DNA from: Streptomyces collinus
Lineage (GTDB): Bacteria; Actinomycetota; Actinomycetes; Streptomycetales; Streptomycetaceae
DNA length: 64,000 nucleotides
Assembly: GCF_031348265.1 (NCBI RefSeq)
Contig: NZ_CP133771.1
Span: 7,254,001 to 7,318,000 of the forward strand
Direction of reading: 5' to 3'
In this document: one piece after another, positions 17,221-27,206 of the stretch
How the letters are laid out: the number at the start of each line of letters is the position of its first letter
How positions within the stretch are numbered: the first letter of the stretch is position 1
Program-made: the position numbers and the translations under genes
The notes under the pieces: model-generated
Seen by the model: only the letters and a program-made list of their open reading frames with translations
What the model was told of the DNA's origin: nothing
Databases searched by the model: none

Positions 17221-18786
17221 ATGACCATCACCCTGGATTCCCTGGAGCCCGCCCTGTCGGTCCGGCAGGTCCTCACCCTGGAGCGGGTGCTCGCCGGGGA
17301 GCCCGAGGTGGTGGCCGGCGCGCAGCACCTCGACCGGCCCGTGCGCTGGGTGCACGTCGCCGAGGCCGCCGACGTCGGAGTGATGCTCACCGGCGGCGAG
17401 ATGGTCCTCACCACCGGAGTGCTGCTCGCCGGCGACGAGGACAAGCAGGCCGAGTACGTCCGGTCGCTGCACCGCGCGGAGGCCGCCGCCGTCGTCCTCG
17501 GACTCGGCCGCGCCTTCCCCGCGGCGCCGGACGTGATGCGCCGGGCGGCCGAGCGGTGCGGACTGCCGATGGTCGTCCTGCACCGGCCGTTCCCCTTCGC
17601 CGAACTGACCGAGGAGGTCCAGTCGCGGCTGGTGCGCCGCAAGTTCGCCGCCGTCAGCCTCTCCGAGGCCGTCCGCACCGAACTCACCGCCCTCATCACC
17701 GCCGGCGCCCCGCTGCAACGGCTGCTCGACGAAGTCGCCCGGCACAGCGCCTGCCCGGTCGTCGTCACCAACCTCGCCCATCGTGTCCTCGGCACGGCGG
17801 GGGAGCGGCCCGCGGTGGACGACGTGCTGCGCGACTGGGAGCGCATCGCCCGGCAGGCCGGCGGCGTCGAGGGCGACGGCTGGATCCGGGCCGAACTGGG
17901 CGGGCGCGGGGAGCGCTGGGGCCGGATCGTGCTGTGCGGCTACCGGGGCGACACCGCCACCGGACGGCTGCTGGCCGACCGCGCCGCCGAGGCCCTCGTC
18001 CTGCACCGCATGCTCGCCGGCGGCGCCGCCTGCTCCTGGGAGGAGCAGTCCGCGCAGAGCCTGCTGACCGACCTGGTCAGCGGCGTCGTACCGGCACGGC
18101 AACTGCTGCCCCGGGCCCGCGCGGCCGGGCTGCCGGTCAACCGGCGCACCTTCGTGCCGCTCGTCGTCCGCGACGGCGACCCCGCCCGCCTCGAACGCCT
18201 CCTGCGGCTGCTGGGCCTGCCCGGGCTGGTCGCCGAACTCGCCGACGGGGCCACCGCCGTGCTGCTCAGCCTGCCCCGGGACCAGGACGCGGGCGCCCTC
18301 GCCGTGCATTTCGCGACCCGGCTGCGCACCGAGACCGGCCCGGAGCACACCGTCGTGGCCGCGGCCGAACCCCGCGCCGCCTGGGACGACGTACCCACCG
18401 GACTGCGCGAGGCCCAGCACGTCGCGGACGCCGTGGCCGACTCCTGCGCCGTCCTCGACCTCCCGCCGGTCGTGCGCCTCAAGGACGTCCACCTGCGGGG
18501 CCTGATCCGGCTGCTGCGCGACGACCCGCACGTGCAGTCCTTCGCGGAGCGGGAGCTGGACGGGCTGCTGCGCGAGACCGACGAGGACCTGCTGTCGGTG
18601 CTGCGCACCTACCTCGCCACCGGCCGCAACAAGTCCCGCACCGCCCAGCTCCACCATGTCTCCCGGCCGGCCCTCTATCGCCGCCTGGAGTCCATACAGG
18701 CCCGCCTCGGGGTGGACCTCGACGACTTCGAGCAGGCCGCCTCGGTGCACATCGCACTCCTCGCGCACGACGCGCAACAGCAGTGA
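17221..18786 (+). CDS. pucR: PucR-family transcriptional regulator
   Basis: This 521-residue regulator has an N-terminal PucR purine-catabolism domain (about 15-130, starting VRQVLTLERVLAGEPEVVAG), a central GGDEF-like region (about 290-400) and a C-terminal HTH_30 domain (about 450-515, TYLATGRNKSRTAQLHHVSRP). PucR proteins control purine, uracil or hydantoin use in response to pathway intermediates. Its position inside the cluster, 28 bp after the aminotransferase, makes it the likely local regulator. The ATG at 17221 follows AAGGGG at a suitable distance. Confidence 0.9.
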   Translation: MTITLDSLEPALSVRQVLTLERVLAGEPEVVAGAQHLDRPVRWVHVAEAADVGVMLTGGEMVLTTGVLLAGDEDKQAEYVRSLHRAEAAAVVLGLGRAFPAAPDVMRRAAERCGLPMVVLHRPFPFAELTEEVQSRLVRRKFAAVSLSEAVRTELTALITAGAPLQRLLDEVARHSACPVVVTNLAHRVLGTAGERPAVDDVLRDWERIARQAGGVEGDGWIRAELGGRGERWGRIVLCGYRGDTATGRLLADRAAEALVLHRMLAGGAACSWEEQSAQSLLTDLVSGVVPARQLLPRARAAGLPVNRRTFVPLVVRDGDPARLERLLRLLGLPGLVAELADGATAVLLSLPRDQDAGALAVHFATRLRTETGPEHTVVAAAEPRAAWDDVPTGLREAQHVADAVADSCAVLDLPPVVRLKDVHLRGLIRLLRDDPHVQSFAERELDGLLRETDEDLLSVLRTYLATGRNKSRTAQLHHVSRPALYRRLESIQARLGVDLDDFEQAASVHIALLAHDAQQQ

Positions 18787-18941
18787 AACACGCGACCACC
18801 TGGGAAAACGGCGGTGAAACATGGGTCAGCAAAAGAGTGACACGGTGGCACGCCGCACGCCCTCGGACGTGACACGCTGCAACTCAAAGACGCCCTTCGC
18901 CCTCCCTAGGCTCACGGCACACCGAGCGACCGGAGGTCCCG

Positions 18942-19784
18942 ATGAGCCGAGTGATCCGCGCCGCCGTCTTCCAGACCGCCTGGACGGGCGACAAGGAATC
19001 GATGATCCAGGTCCACGAACAGGCGGTCCGCGACGCGGCCGCGCAGGGCGCTCACGTCCTGTGCTTCCAGGAGCTGTTCTACGGCCCGTACTTCTGCCAG
19101 GTCCAGGACCCGGCCTTCTACGAGTACGCCGAGCAGATCCCCGAGGGCCCCATCGTCCGCCGCTTCCAGGCCCTCGCGAAGGAGCTGGGCATCGTCCTGG
19201 TGCTGCCGATGTACGAGGAGGAGCAGCCCGGCGTCCTCTACAACACCGCCGCCGTGATCGACGCGGACGGCTCCTACCTCGGCAAGTACCGCAAGACCCA
19301 CATCCCGCAAGTGCGGGGCTTCTGGGAGAAGTTCTACTTCCGCCCCGGCAACAGCGGCTGGCCCGTCTTCGACACCAAGGTCGGCCGGGTCGGCGTGTAC
19401 ATCTGCTACGACCGCCACTTCCCCGAGGGCTGGCGCGCGCTCGGCCTCGCGGGTGCCGAGATCGTCTTCAACCCGTCGGCGACCTCCCGCGGCCTGTCCG
19501 GCTACCTCTGGCAGCTGGAACAGCCGGCGGCGGCCGTCGCCAACGAGTACTTCGTCGGCGCGATCAACCGGGTCGGCGTCGAGGAGTACGGCGACAACGA
19601 CTTCTACGGCACCTCGTACTTCGTGGACCCGGAGGCCCAGTTCGTCGGCGAGGTGGCCAGCGACAAGGAGCCCGAACTGGTGGTGAGGGACCTGGACATG
19701 GCCAAACTCCGCGAGGTCCGCGACCGCTGGCAGTTCTACCGGGACCGCGCACCGGGGGCGTACGGACCACTGACAGCTCCGTGA
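18942..19784 (+). CDS. Nitrilase-superfamily beta-ureidopropionase (copy 2)
   Basis: This 280-residue protein is closely similar along its length to the enzyme encoded at 15067. The triad is again present: Glu in CFQELFYGPYF, Lys in KYRKTHIPQ and Cys in ICYDRHFPEGWR, followed by NDFYGTSYFVDP. Differences cluster in the surface helices and around residues 75-100. GGAGG precedes the ATG. It is separated from pucR by 155 bp, so it probably heads a second transcript with the dihydropyrimidinase. Two paralogues could reflect different N-carbamoyl substrates (uracil versus thymine derived) or hetero-oligomer formation. Confidence 0.88.
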   Translation: MSRVIRAAVFQTAWTGDKESMIQVHEQAVRDAAAQGAHVLCFQELFYGPYFCQVQDPAFYEYAEQIPEGPIVRRFQALAKELGIVLVLPMYEEEQPGVLYNTAAVIDADGSYLGKYRKTHIPQVRGFWEKFYFRPGNSGWPVFDTKVGRVGVYICYDRHFPEGWRALGLAGAEIVFNPSATSRGLSGYLWQLEQPAAAVANEYFVGAINRVGVEEYGDNDFYGTSYFVDPEAQFVGEVASDKEPELVVRDLDMAKLREVRDRWQFYRDRAPGAYGPLTAP

Positions 19785-19830
19785 GCGCCCCGGCAGGGGC
19801 GCGGGGAACTGCGCGACCAGCCACACACAA
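19785..19830 (+). repeat. Streptomyces-type intergenic hairpin repeat
   Basis: GCGCCCC-ggca-GGGGCGC (19785-19802) is followed by a GCGGGGAACTGCGCGACCAG stretch that, from memory, is one of the commonest intergenic repeats in Streptomyces. It starts right after the stop codon and may attenuate transcription into the dihydropyrimidinase gene. Confidence 0.6.
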
Positions 19831-19863
19831 CCGGCACGTCCACACGGCGAGGAGCGACAGAGC

Positions 19864-21267
19864 ATGAGCACCCGAACCGTCATCCGCGGCGGCCTCGTCA
19901 TCACCGCATCCGACGAGATCCACGCCGACGTCCTGATCGAGGACGGCCGCATCGCCGCCCTCGCCGCGTCCAACACCCCGGCGGCGCAGGCCTTCACCGC
20001 AGACCGCACCATCGACGCCACCGGAAAGTACGTCATCCCCGGCGGCGTCGACGCCCACACCCACATGGAGCTCCCCTTCGGCGGCACCTTCGCCTCCGAC
20101 ACCTTCGAGACCGGCACCCGGGCCGCCGCCTGGGGCGGCACGACGACGATCATCGACTTCGCCGTGCAGAGTGTCGGCCACAGCCTGCGCGAGGGACTCG
20201 ACGCCTGGCACGCCAAGGCCGACGGCAACTGCGCCGTCGACTACGGCTTCCACATGATCGTCTCCGACGTCAACGAGCACACCCTCAAGGAGATGGACCA
20301 CCTGGTCGAGGAGGGCGTCACCTCCTTCAAGCAGTTCATGGCGTACCCGGGCGTCTTCTACAGCGACGACGGCCAGATCCTGCGCGCCATGCAGCGCTCC
20401 GCCGACAACGGCGGCCTGATCATGATGCACGCCGAGAACGGCATCGCGATCGACGTCCTGGTCGAGCAGGCCCTGGCCCGGGGCGAGACCGACCCGCGCT
20501 ACCACGGCGAGGTCCGCAAGGCCCTGCTGGAGGCCGAGGCCACCCACCGCGCCATCAAGCTCGCGCAGGTGGCGGGGGCGCCCTTGTACGTCGTGCACGT
20601 CTCGGCGACGGAGGCGGTCGCCGAGCTGGCCCGGGCCCGCGACGACGGGCTGCCCGTCTTCGGCGAGACCTGCCCGCAGTACCTGTTCCTGTCCACCGAC
20701 AACCTCGCCGAGCCGGACTTCGAGGGTGCCAAGTACGTGTGCAGCACACCCCTGCGGCCGAAGGAACACCAGGCCGCACTGTGGCGGGGCCTGCGCACCA
20801 ACGACCTCCAGGTCGTCTCCACCGACCACTGCCCCTTCTGCTTCGTGGGCCAGAAGGAACTCGGCCGCGGCGACTTCTCCAAGATCCCCAACGGCCTGCC
20901 GGGCGTCGAGAACCGTATGGACCTGCTCCACCAGGCCGTCCTCGACGGGCACATCTCCCGCCGCCGCTGGATCGAGATCGCCTGCGCGTCCCCGGCCCGG
21001 ATGTTCGGCCTGTACCCGAAGAAGGGGACCATCGCGCCGGGCGCCGACGCCGACGTCGTCATCTACGACCCGCATGCCGAGCAGGTCATGTCCGCCGAGA
21101 CGCACCACATGAACGTCGACTACTCGGCGTACGAGGGCAAACGCACCACCGGCCGGGTCGAGACGGTCCTCTCGCGCGGCGAACCCGTCATCACCGAGCG
21201 GGAGTACACCGGGCACGCCGGGCACGGCGTGTTCACCCCGCGATCCACCTGTCAGTACCTCAACTAG
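19864..21267 (+). CDS. hydA: Dihydropyrimidinase / D-hydantoinase
   Basis: This 467-residue cyclic amidohydrolase opens 5,6-dihydropyrimidines or 5-substituted hydantoins to N-carbamoyl amino acids. The binuclear metal site is intact: HTHMELP, the Lys expected to be carboxylated in SFKQFMAYPG, His in MHAENG, His in VHVSATEAV and Asp in STDHCPF. GGAGCGACAG precedes the ATG. The product feeds the neighbouring ureidopropionases. The gene is 11 bp from the LLM oxidoreductase gene and clearly co-transcribed with it. Confidence 0.93.
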   Translation: MSTRTVIRGGLVITASDEIHADVLIEDGRIAALAASNTPAAQAFTADRTIDATGKYVIPGGVDAHTHMELPFGGTFASDTFETGTRAAAWGGTTTIIDFAVQSVGHSLREGLDAWHAKADGNCAVDYGFHMIVSDVNEHTLKEMDHLVEEGVTSFKQFMAYPGVFYSDDGQILRAMQRSADNGGLIMMHAENGIAIDVLVEQALARGETDPRYHGEVRKALLEAEATHRAIKLAQVAGAPLYVVHVSATEAVAELARARDDGLPVFGETCPQYLFLSTDNLAEPDFEGAKYVCSTPLRPKEHQAALWRGLRTNDLQVVSTDHCPFCFVGQKELGRGDFSKIPNGLPGVENRMDLLHQAVLDGHISRRRWIEIACASPARMFGLYPKKGTIAPGADADVVIYDPHAEQVMSAETHHMNVDYSAYEGKRTTGRVETVLSRGEPVITEREYTGHAGHGVFTPRSTCQYLN

Positions 21268-21278
21268 GAGTGGCGCAG

Positions 21279-22301
21279 ATGGACTTCGGACTCGTCCTGC
21301 AGGCCGACCCGCCGGCCTCGCGGGTGATCAGCCTGATGAAGCGGGCGGAACGCAACGGCTTCGCCTACGGCTGGACCTTCGACTCCGCCGTGCTGTGGCA
21401 GGAACCGTTCGTGATCTACAGCCAGATCCTCGCCAACACCACGACCCTGAAGGTCGGGCCGATGGTGACCAACCCGGGCACCCGCACCTGGGAGGTCACC
21501 GCCTCCACCTTCGCCACCCTCAACGACATGTTCGGCAACCGCACGGTCTGCGGCATCGGCCGCGGCGACTCCGCGATGCGCGTGGCCGGCCGCAAGCCCA
21601 ACACCCTGGCCCGGATCAGCGAGGCCATGAAGGTCATCCGGGACCTCGGCAGCGGACGGGAGGCCGACCTCGGCGGCGGCACCGTCGTCCGGTTCCCCTG
21701 GATCAAGCCGGGCGCCGAACTGCCCGTGTGGATGGCCGCGTACGGCCCCAAGGCCCTGAAGATGACCGGTGAGGAGGCGGACGGGTTCATCCTCCAGCTG
21801 GCCGACCTCTATCTCACCGAGTACATGGTCAAGGCCGTGAAGGACGCCGCCGTCGCCGCGGGCCGGGACCCCGCCGAGGTGACCGTCTGCGTGGCCGCAC
21901 CGGCGTACGTCACGGAGGACGACTCGCCCGAGGCGCTCGCCCACGCGCGCGAGCAGTGCCGCTGGTTCGGCGGCATGGTCGGCAACCACGTGGCCGACCT
22001 GGTCTCCAAGTACGGCGAGCACTCGGCCGCCGTCCCCGAGGAACTCACCGACTACATCAAGGCGCGCGAGGGCTACGACTACTCCCACCACGGCCGCGCC
22101 GGCAACCCGGACACCCAGTTCGTGCCCGACGAGATCGTCGACCGGTTCTGCCTGATCGGCCCGGTCGAGAAGCACATCGAGAAGCTGGAGGCGCTGCGCG
22201 CGCTCGGCGTGGACCAGTTCGCCGTCTACGACATGCACGACGCGCAGGAGGCCGTGATCGAGGCCTACGGATCGCGGGTGATCCCGGCCGTCAACGGCTG
22301 A
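21279..22301 (+). CDS. LLM-class flavin or F420-dependent oxidoreductase
   Basis: This 340-residue bacterial-luciferase-like TIM barrel begins MDFGLVLQADPPASRV and contains GPMVTNPGTRTWEVTAST, GIGRGDSAMR and PVWMAAYGPKAL. It looks like the family annotated as TIGR03842, whose members tend to sit beside dihydropyrimidinase genes. It could use F420 (actinobacteria make it) or FMN. No dihydropyrimidine dehydrogenase lies in the cluster, so this enzyme is a candidate for pyrimidine ring reduction or another redox step. The start is ATG at 21279 with TAGGAG upstream; the stop is followed by a hairpin. Confidence 0.85.
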   Translation: MDFGLVLQADPPASRVISLMKRAERNGFAYGWTFDSAVLWQEPFVIYSQILANTTTLKVGPMVTNPGTRTWEVTASTFATLNDMFGNRTVCGIGRGDSAMRVAGRKPNTLARISEAMKVIRDLGSGREADLGGGTVVRFPWIKPGAELPVWMAAYGPKALKMTGEEADGFILQLADLYLTEYMVKAVKDAAVAAGRDPAEVTVCVAAPAYVTEDDSPEALAHAREQCRWFGGMVGNHVADLVSKYGEHSAAVPEELTDYIKAREGYDYSHHGRAGNPDTQFVPDEIVDRFCLIGPVEKHIEKLEALRALGVDQFAVYDMHDAQEAVIEAYGSRVIPAVNG

Positions 22302-22328
22302 CCCCCGCTGCCCCACCCCCTGAGAACT

Positions 22329-22356
22329 CCCCCTTCCCAGCGGCTCGGGAAGGGGG
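22329..22356 (+). terminator. GC-rich hairpin between the LLM and permease genes
   Basis: CCCCCTTCCC (22329-22338) pairs perfectly with GGGAAGGGGG (22347-22356) over an 8-nt loop. There is no U-run, so it may act as a partial terminator or mRNA-stabilising stem within the operon. Confidence 0.5.
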
Positions 22357-22449
22357 CCCAGGACGCTCCCCGGTGCACCCGGAGCGCACCCCCCCATCGG
22401 CGCCACCGCACGGCCTTTCCCGTCCCACCTCCCCTGATTGGCCCGGCCC

Positions 22450-23970
<1,521 letters not shown>

Positions 23971-23996
23971 GGAAGGCGGGCGCGCTGGAGGGCCGC

Positions 23997-24665
23997 TCAG
24001 CCCTTGTCGCTCTCCAGCGCGGCCACCGCTTCCTTCGCGGCCTTGATGGCGCCCTTGTTGATCGTGTCCGTGCTGGGCGCCTTCTTCGACTCGAAGTCAC
24101 TGCCGTTGTAGGTGATCATCACCAGCGCGTTGGAGGCGCGGGCGATCACGACGCCCTCGCGGGTCTCCTGCTTGTCCTCGGTCACCAGGTTCACGACGGA
24201 GTACGCGCTGTCGCCCAGGCCGGGAACGGCCCCGCCGCCGCTCTTCTTCCCGGTGTGCTCCTCGTACGACTTCTGCGCGGCCTCGTCCGACTCCATGACC
24301 TCGTAGGAGACGTCGAGCCAGCGGTAGTCGTAGCCCTTGAGCGCGTTCCAGGAGCAGGTGCGGCGCAGCTCCGAGTCCGTGGACGGGATCTCCTTGCCGG
24401 CCGTCTTGGCGCCCGGCACCAGCGACTCGATCGTCTTCTTGGCGACGCTCTCGCACGGGGCGGGCGCGGCCGAGTACGCCTTCGACACCGTCGACGTCGA
24501 CGGGGCGGACGCGGACTGTGTCTCGGTCTTCTCCTCGGCCGGCTTGTGCTCGGCGGCCTGCGGCGCGGCGAGCGGACCGGACGACAGCGCCCAGCCCGCC
24601 GCGGCGAGCACCACCACTGGGGACAGGCGGGCGGTCAGGGCGAGGGGCAGAGGTAGGGAACGCAC
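23997..24665 (-). CDS. Secreted DUF3558-like protein
   Basis: This 222-residue exported protein has a signal peptide (about residues 1-35, ending near SGPLAAPQAAEH) and a Glu/Thr/Ser-rich spacer. It then has a compact domain starting PCESVAKKTIESLVPGA with a second Cys in RTCSWNALKGYD, a two-Cys pattern typical of DUF3558-like actinobacterial proteins. No lipobox Cys is visible, so it is secreted rather than lipidated, unless another start is used. The GTG at 24665 is chosen because GAAGGG lies just upstream; the longer reading adds a polar leader before the signal peptide. Its function is unknown. It converges with the permease gene, with 26 bp between stops. Confidence 0.75.
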   Translation of the reverse strand: MRSLPLPLALTARLSPVVVLAAAGWALSSGPLAAPQAAEHKPAEEKTETQSASAPSTSTVSKAYSAAPAPCESVAKKTIESLVPGAKTAGKEIPSTDSELRRTCSWNALKGYDYRWLDVSYEVMESDEAAQKSYEEHTGKKSGGGAVPGLGDSAYSVVNLVTEDKQETREGVVIARASNALVMITYNGSDFESKKAPSTDTINKGAIKAAKEAVAALESDKG

Positions 24666-24896
24666 GGCGCCCTTCTCGTGGGGGACGGAAGGTGCGGAGC
24701 GGGTCCGCACGGCGGACGGAACGACAGTCTCACACGAGTGTCTGTGGTGCGGAAGTGTGAACTCGCTCCGTGGCTGCGCGGTGACGGGACACCCCTTTCC
24801 ACCGCCCGGAAATCGGGCGATTCAGCAGGCGGTGGGCGGTTTACCCGAGGTTTTTCCAGGATCTCGGCCAGGGGAGGGGGACGGGTGGCGTGCGCC

Positions 24897-25094
24897 TCAG
24901 CGCCCCGGACCCTCCCGGAGGAACAGCGAGAGGTCGTGGACGTCCGTGAAGCGCCGTACGTCCGTACCGCCCGCCGCGACGGGGTGGTACGCCTCGAAAC
25001 TGTGGCGAACGCGTGCCGCGATGCCGAGCCCTCCGTCCCTCGAACCGGCGGGCACCGGCCCCCACCTCGGCTCCCATGCCGGGGGATCGTGCAC
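24897..25094 (-). CDS. Possible small conserved protein, 65 residues
   Basis: Within the 572-bp gap between the DUF3558-like and GGT-like genes, a GTG at 25094 opens a 65-codon frame. Its second half reads VRHSFEAYHPVAAGGTDVRR and then FTDVHDLSLFLREG, which looks like folded protein sequence rather than noise. Third positions are mostly G or C. It has no recognised family and no strong ribosome site. Elsewhere in this gap I see only a -10-like TAGCCT around 25148 that may serve the downstream gene. Confidence 0.45.
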   Translation of the reverse strand: MHDPPAWEPRWGPVPAGSRDGGLGIAARVRHSFEAYHPVAAGGTDVRRFTDVHDLSLFLREGPGR

Positions 25095-25237
25095 CGGTTG
25101 CCCGCGCCGAACGGAGGCGCGGAAGAGGGGGCGCAGGGCGATCGATAGCCTTCTGGGGAAGCGGAGGAGGTCCCCGGCGCCGACCCCCCGGGATTCTCCC
25201 TGGCACCTGTCCTGCCTACCCCGAGGTGAGAGACCCC

Positions 25238-27064
25238 ATGTTCACCACCCGCCCCACCCTCCAGGGCACCTTCGGCATGGTCTCCTCGACCCACTGGCTG
25301 GCCTCGCAGTCCGCGATGGCCGTCCTGGAGAACGGCGGCAACGCCTACGACGCGGCCGTGGCGGGCGCCTTCGTGCTGCACGTCGTCGAGCCGCACCTCA
25401 ACGGCCCCGCGGGCGAGGTGCCGATCCTGCTCGCCCCGGCCGGCGGTGAGGTGCGGGTGCTGTGCGGGCAGGGCGTCGCACCGGCCGGGGCGACCGTCGC
25501 GCACTACCGGGGCCTCGGCCTGGACCTCGTCCCCGGCACCGGGCCGCTCGCGGCCGCCGTACCGGGCGCGTTCGACGCCTGGATGCTGCTGCTGCGCGAC
25601 CACGGCACCCTGACCCTCGAAGACGTCCTGAAGTACGCCATCGGCTACGCCGAGCACGGCCACGCGCCCGTGGAGCGCGTCGGCGAGACCGTCGAGACCG
25701 TGCGCGAGCTGTTCGAGACGGAGTGGACCTCGTCGGCGGACGTCTACCTGCCCGGCGGCAAGGCACCGCGCCCCGGCGAGCTCTTCGCCAACCCCGCACT
25801 CGCCGCCACCTGGAAGCGGTTGCTGGCCGAGACCGCCGGCGCGGGCGACAGGGAGGCGCGGATCGAGGCCGCCCGGCAGGTGTGGCGCGGCGGGTTCATC
25901 GCCGACGCCCTCGTCCGCCAGGCCGGCCGCCCGACCAAGGACACCAGCGGCCGGCGGCACACCGGCACCCTCACGGCCGCCGACCTCGCCGCCTGGTCCG
26001 CGACATACGAGACACCGGCGACGTACGACTGGAACGGCTGGACCGTGTGCAAGCCCGGCCCCTGGAGCCAGGGCCCCGTCCTCCTCCAGCAACTCGCCCT
26101 GCTCCCAACCGAACTGCCCCCGTACGGTTCGGCCGACTACGTCCACCTCCTGGTGGAGAACTGCAAGCTCGCCATGGCCGACCGGGAGGCCTGGTACGGG
26201 GACGCCGCCGACGTACCGCTCGACGACCTGCTGTCCGCCCCGTACAACACGGCCCGCCGAGCCCTCGTCGGCGAGCGGGCCGAGAACGACCTGCGGCCCG
26301 GCAGCCCCGGCGGACGCACCCCGCGCCTGTGCGCGCACGCGCGCGTGGCCGCAGCCGCACAGGTGGGCTCCGACGCCCTGGGGGCCGGCGAACCGACCGT
26401 CGCCAAGAGCCCGGCGTCCCCCGTGCCGGGCGAACCGGAGATCCTCGCCGACGGGACCACCCGCGGCGACACCTGCCACCTCGACGTCGTCGACCGCTGG
26501 GGCAACATGGTCTCGGCCACGCCCAGCGGCGGCTGGCTCCAGTCCAACCCCGTCGTGCCCGAACTCGGCTTCCCGCTCGGCACCCGGCTCCAGATGACCT
26601 GGCTGGAGGAGGGCCTGCCGGGCTCACTGACCCCCGGCCGCCGCCCGCGCACCACCCTGACGCCCTCGATCGCCCTGCGTGACGGCGTGCCCGTCATGGC
26701 GTTCGGCACGCCCGGCGGTGATCAGCAGGACCAGTGGCAGTTGCACTTCTTCCTCGCGGTCGCGCTGCGCGCCCACGTGCGCGGCGGCCTCGACCTCCAG
26801 GGCGCCATCGACGCCCCGAACTGGCACAACGACAGCTTCCCCGGCTCCTTCTACCCGCGCGGCATGCGCCCGGGCAGTGTCACCGTGGAGTCCCGCACCG
26901 ACCCGGCCGTCGTCGGGGAACTGCGGCGCCGCGGCCACGACGTGACCGTGGGCGGCCCCTGGTCGGAAGGCAGGCTGTGCGCGGTCGCGCGCGACCCGGA
27001 GACGGGCGTCCTGTCGGCCGCGGCGAACCCGCGCGGGATGCAGGGATACGCGGTGGGCCGGTGA
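25238..27064 (+). CDS. Cytoplasmic gamma-glutamyltransferase-family protein
   Basis: This 608-residue Ntn-hydrolase relative of GGT lacks a signal peptide. ENGGNAYDAAVAGAFV and LNGPAGEVPILL match the large subunit. The processing site is GDTCHLDVVDRWGN, with Thr412 as predicted nucleophile. The small-subunit part has RPRTTLTPSIALRDG and GTPGGDQQDQWQ but not the LNNxxxDFS motif of true glutathione hydrolases, which places it nearer the YwrD-like or acylase-like branch. Its substrate is unknown. The second GGT-type enzyme of the window, it is unlinked to the secreted one at 7587. Confidence 0.85.
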   Translation: MFTTRPTLQGTFGMVSSTHWLASQSAMAVLENGGNAYDAAVAGAFVLHVVEPHLNGPAGEVPILLAPAGGEVRVLCGQGVAPAGATVAHYRGLGLDLVPGTGPLAAAVPGAFDAWMLLLRDHGTLTLEDVLKYAIGYAEHGHAPVERVGETVETVRELFETEWTSSADVYLPGGKAPRPGELFANPALAATWKRLLAETAGAGDREARIEAARQVWRGGFIADALVRQAGRPTKDTSGRRHTGTLTAADLAAWSATYETPATYDWNGWTVCKPGPWSQGPVLLQQLALLPTELPPYGSADYVHLLVENCKLAMADREAWYGDAADVPLDDLLSAPYNTARRALVGERAENDLRPGSPGGRTPRLCAHARVAAAAQVGSDALGAGEPTVAKSPASPVPGEPEILADGTTRGDTCHLDVVDRWGNMVSATPSGGWLQSNPVVPELGFPLGTRLQMTWLEEGLPGSLTPGRRPRTTLTPSIALRDGVPVMAFGTPGGDQQDQWQLHFFLAVALRAHVRGGLDLQGAIDAPNWHNDSFPGSFYPRGMRPGSVTVESRTDPAVVGELRRRGHDVTVGGPWSEGRLCAVARDPETGVLSAAANPRGMQGYAVGR

Positions 27065-27206
27065 CCCGCCGGGCGGTCGGCGGAGTGCGAACCCGCGATA
27101 CGCACCGCCGTCCGGCCGCGCCCGGACGCCCCGCTGTTCATCGCGACGCCACCCGCCGTGCACCGGGCGGGCGCGCCGTGTCAGTGGCACGTGTTGTCAT
27201 GGAGGG

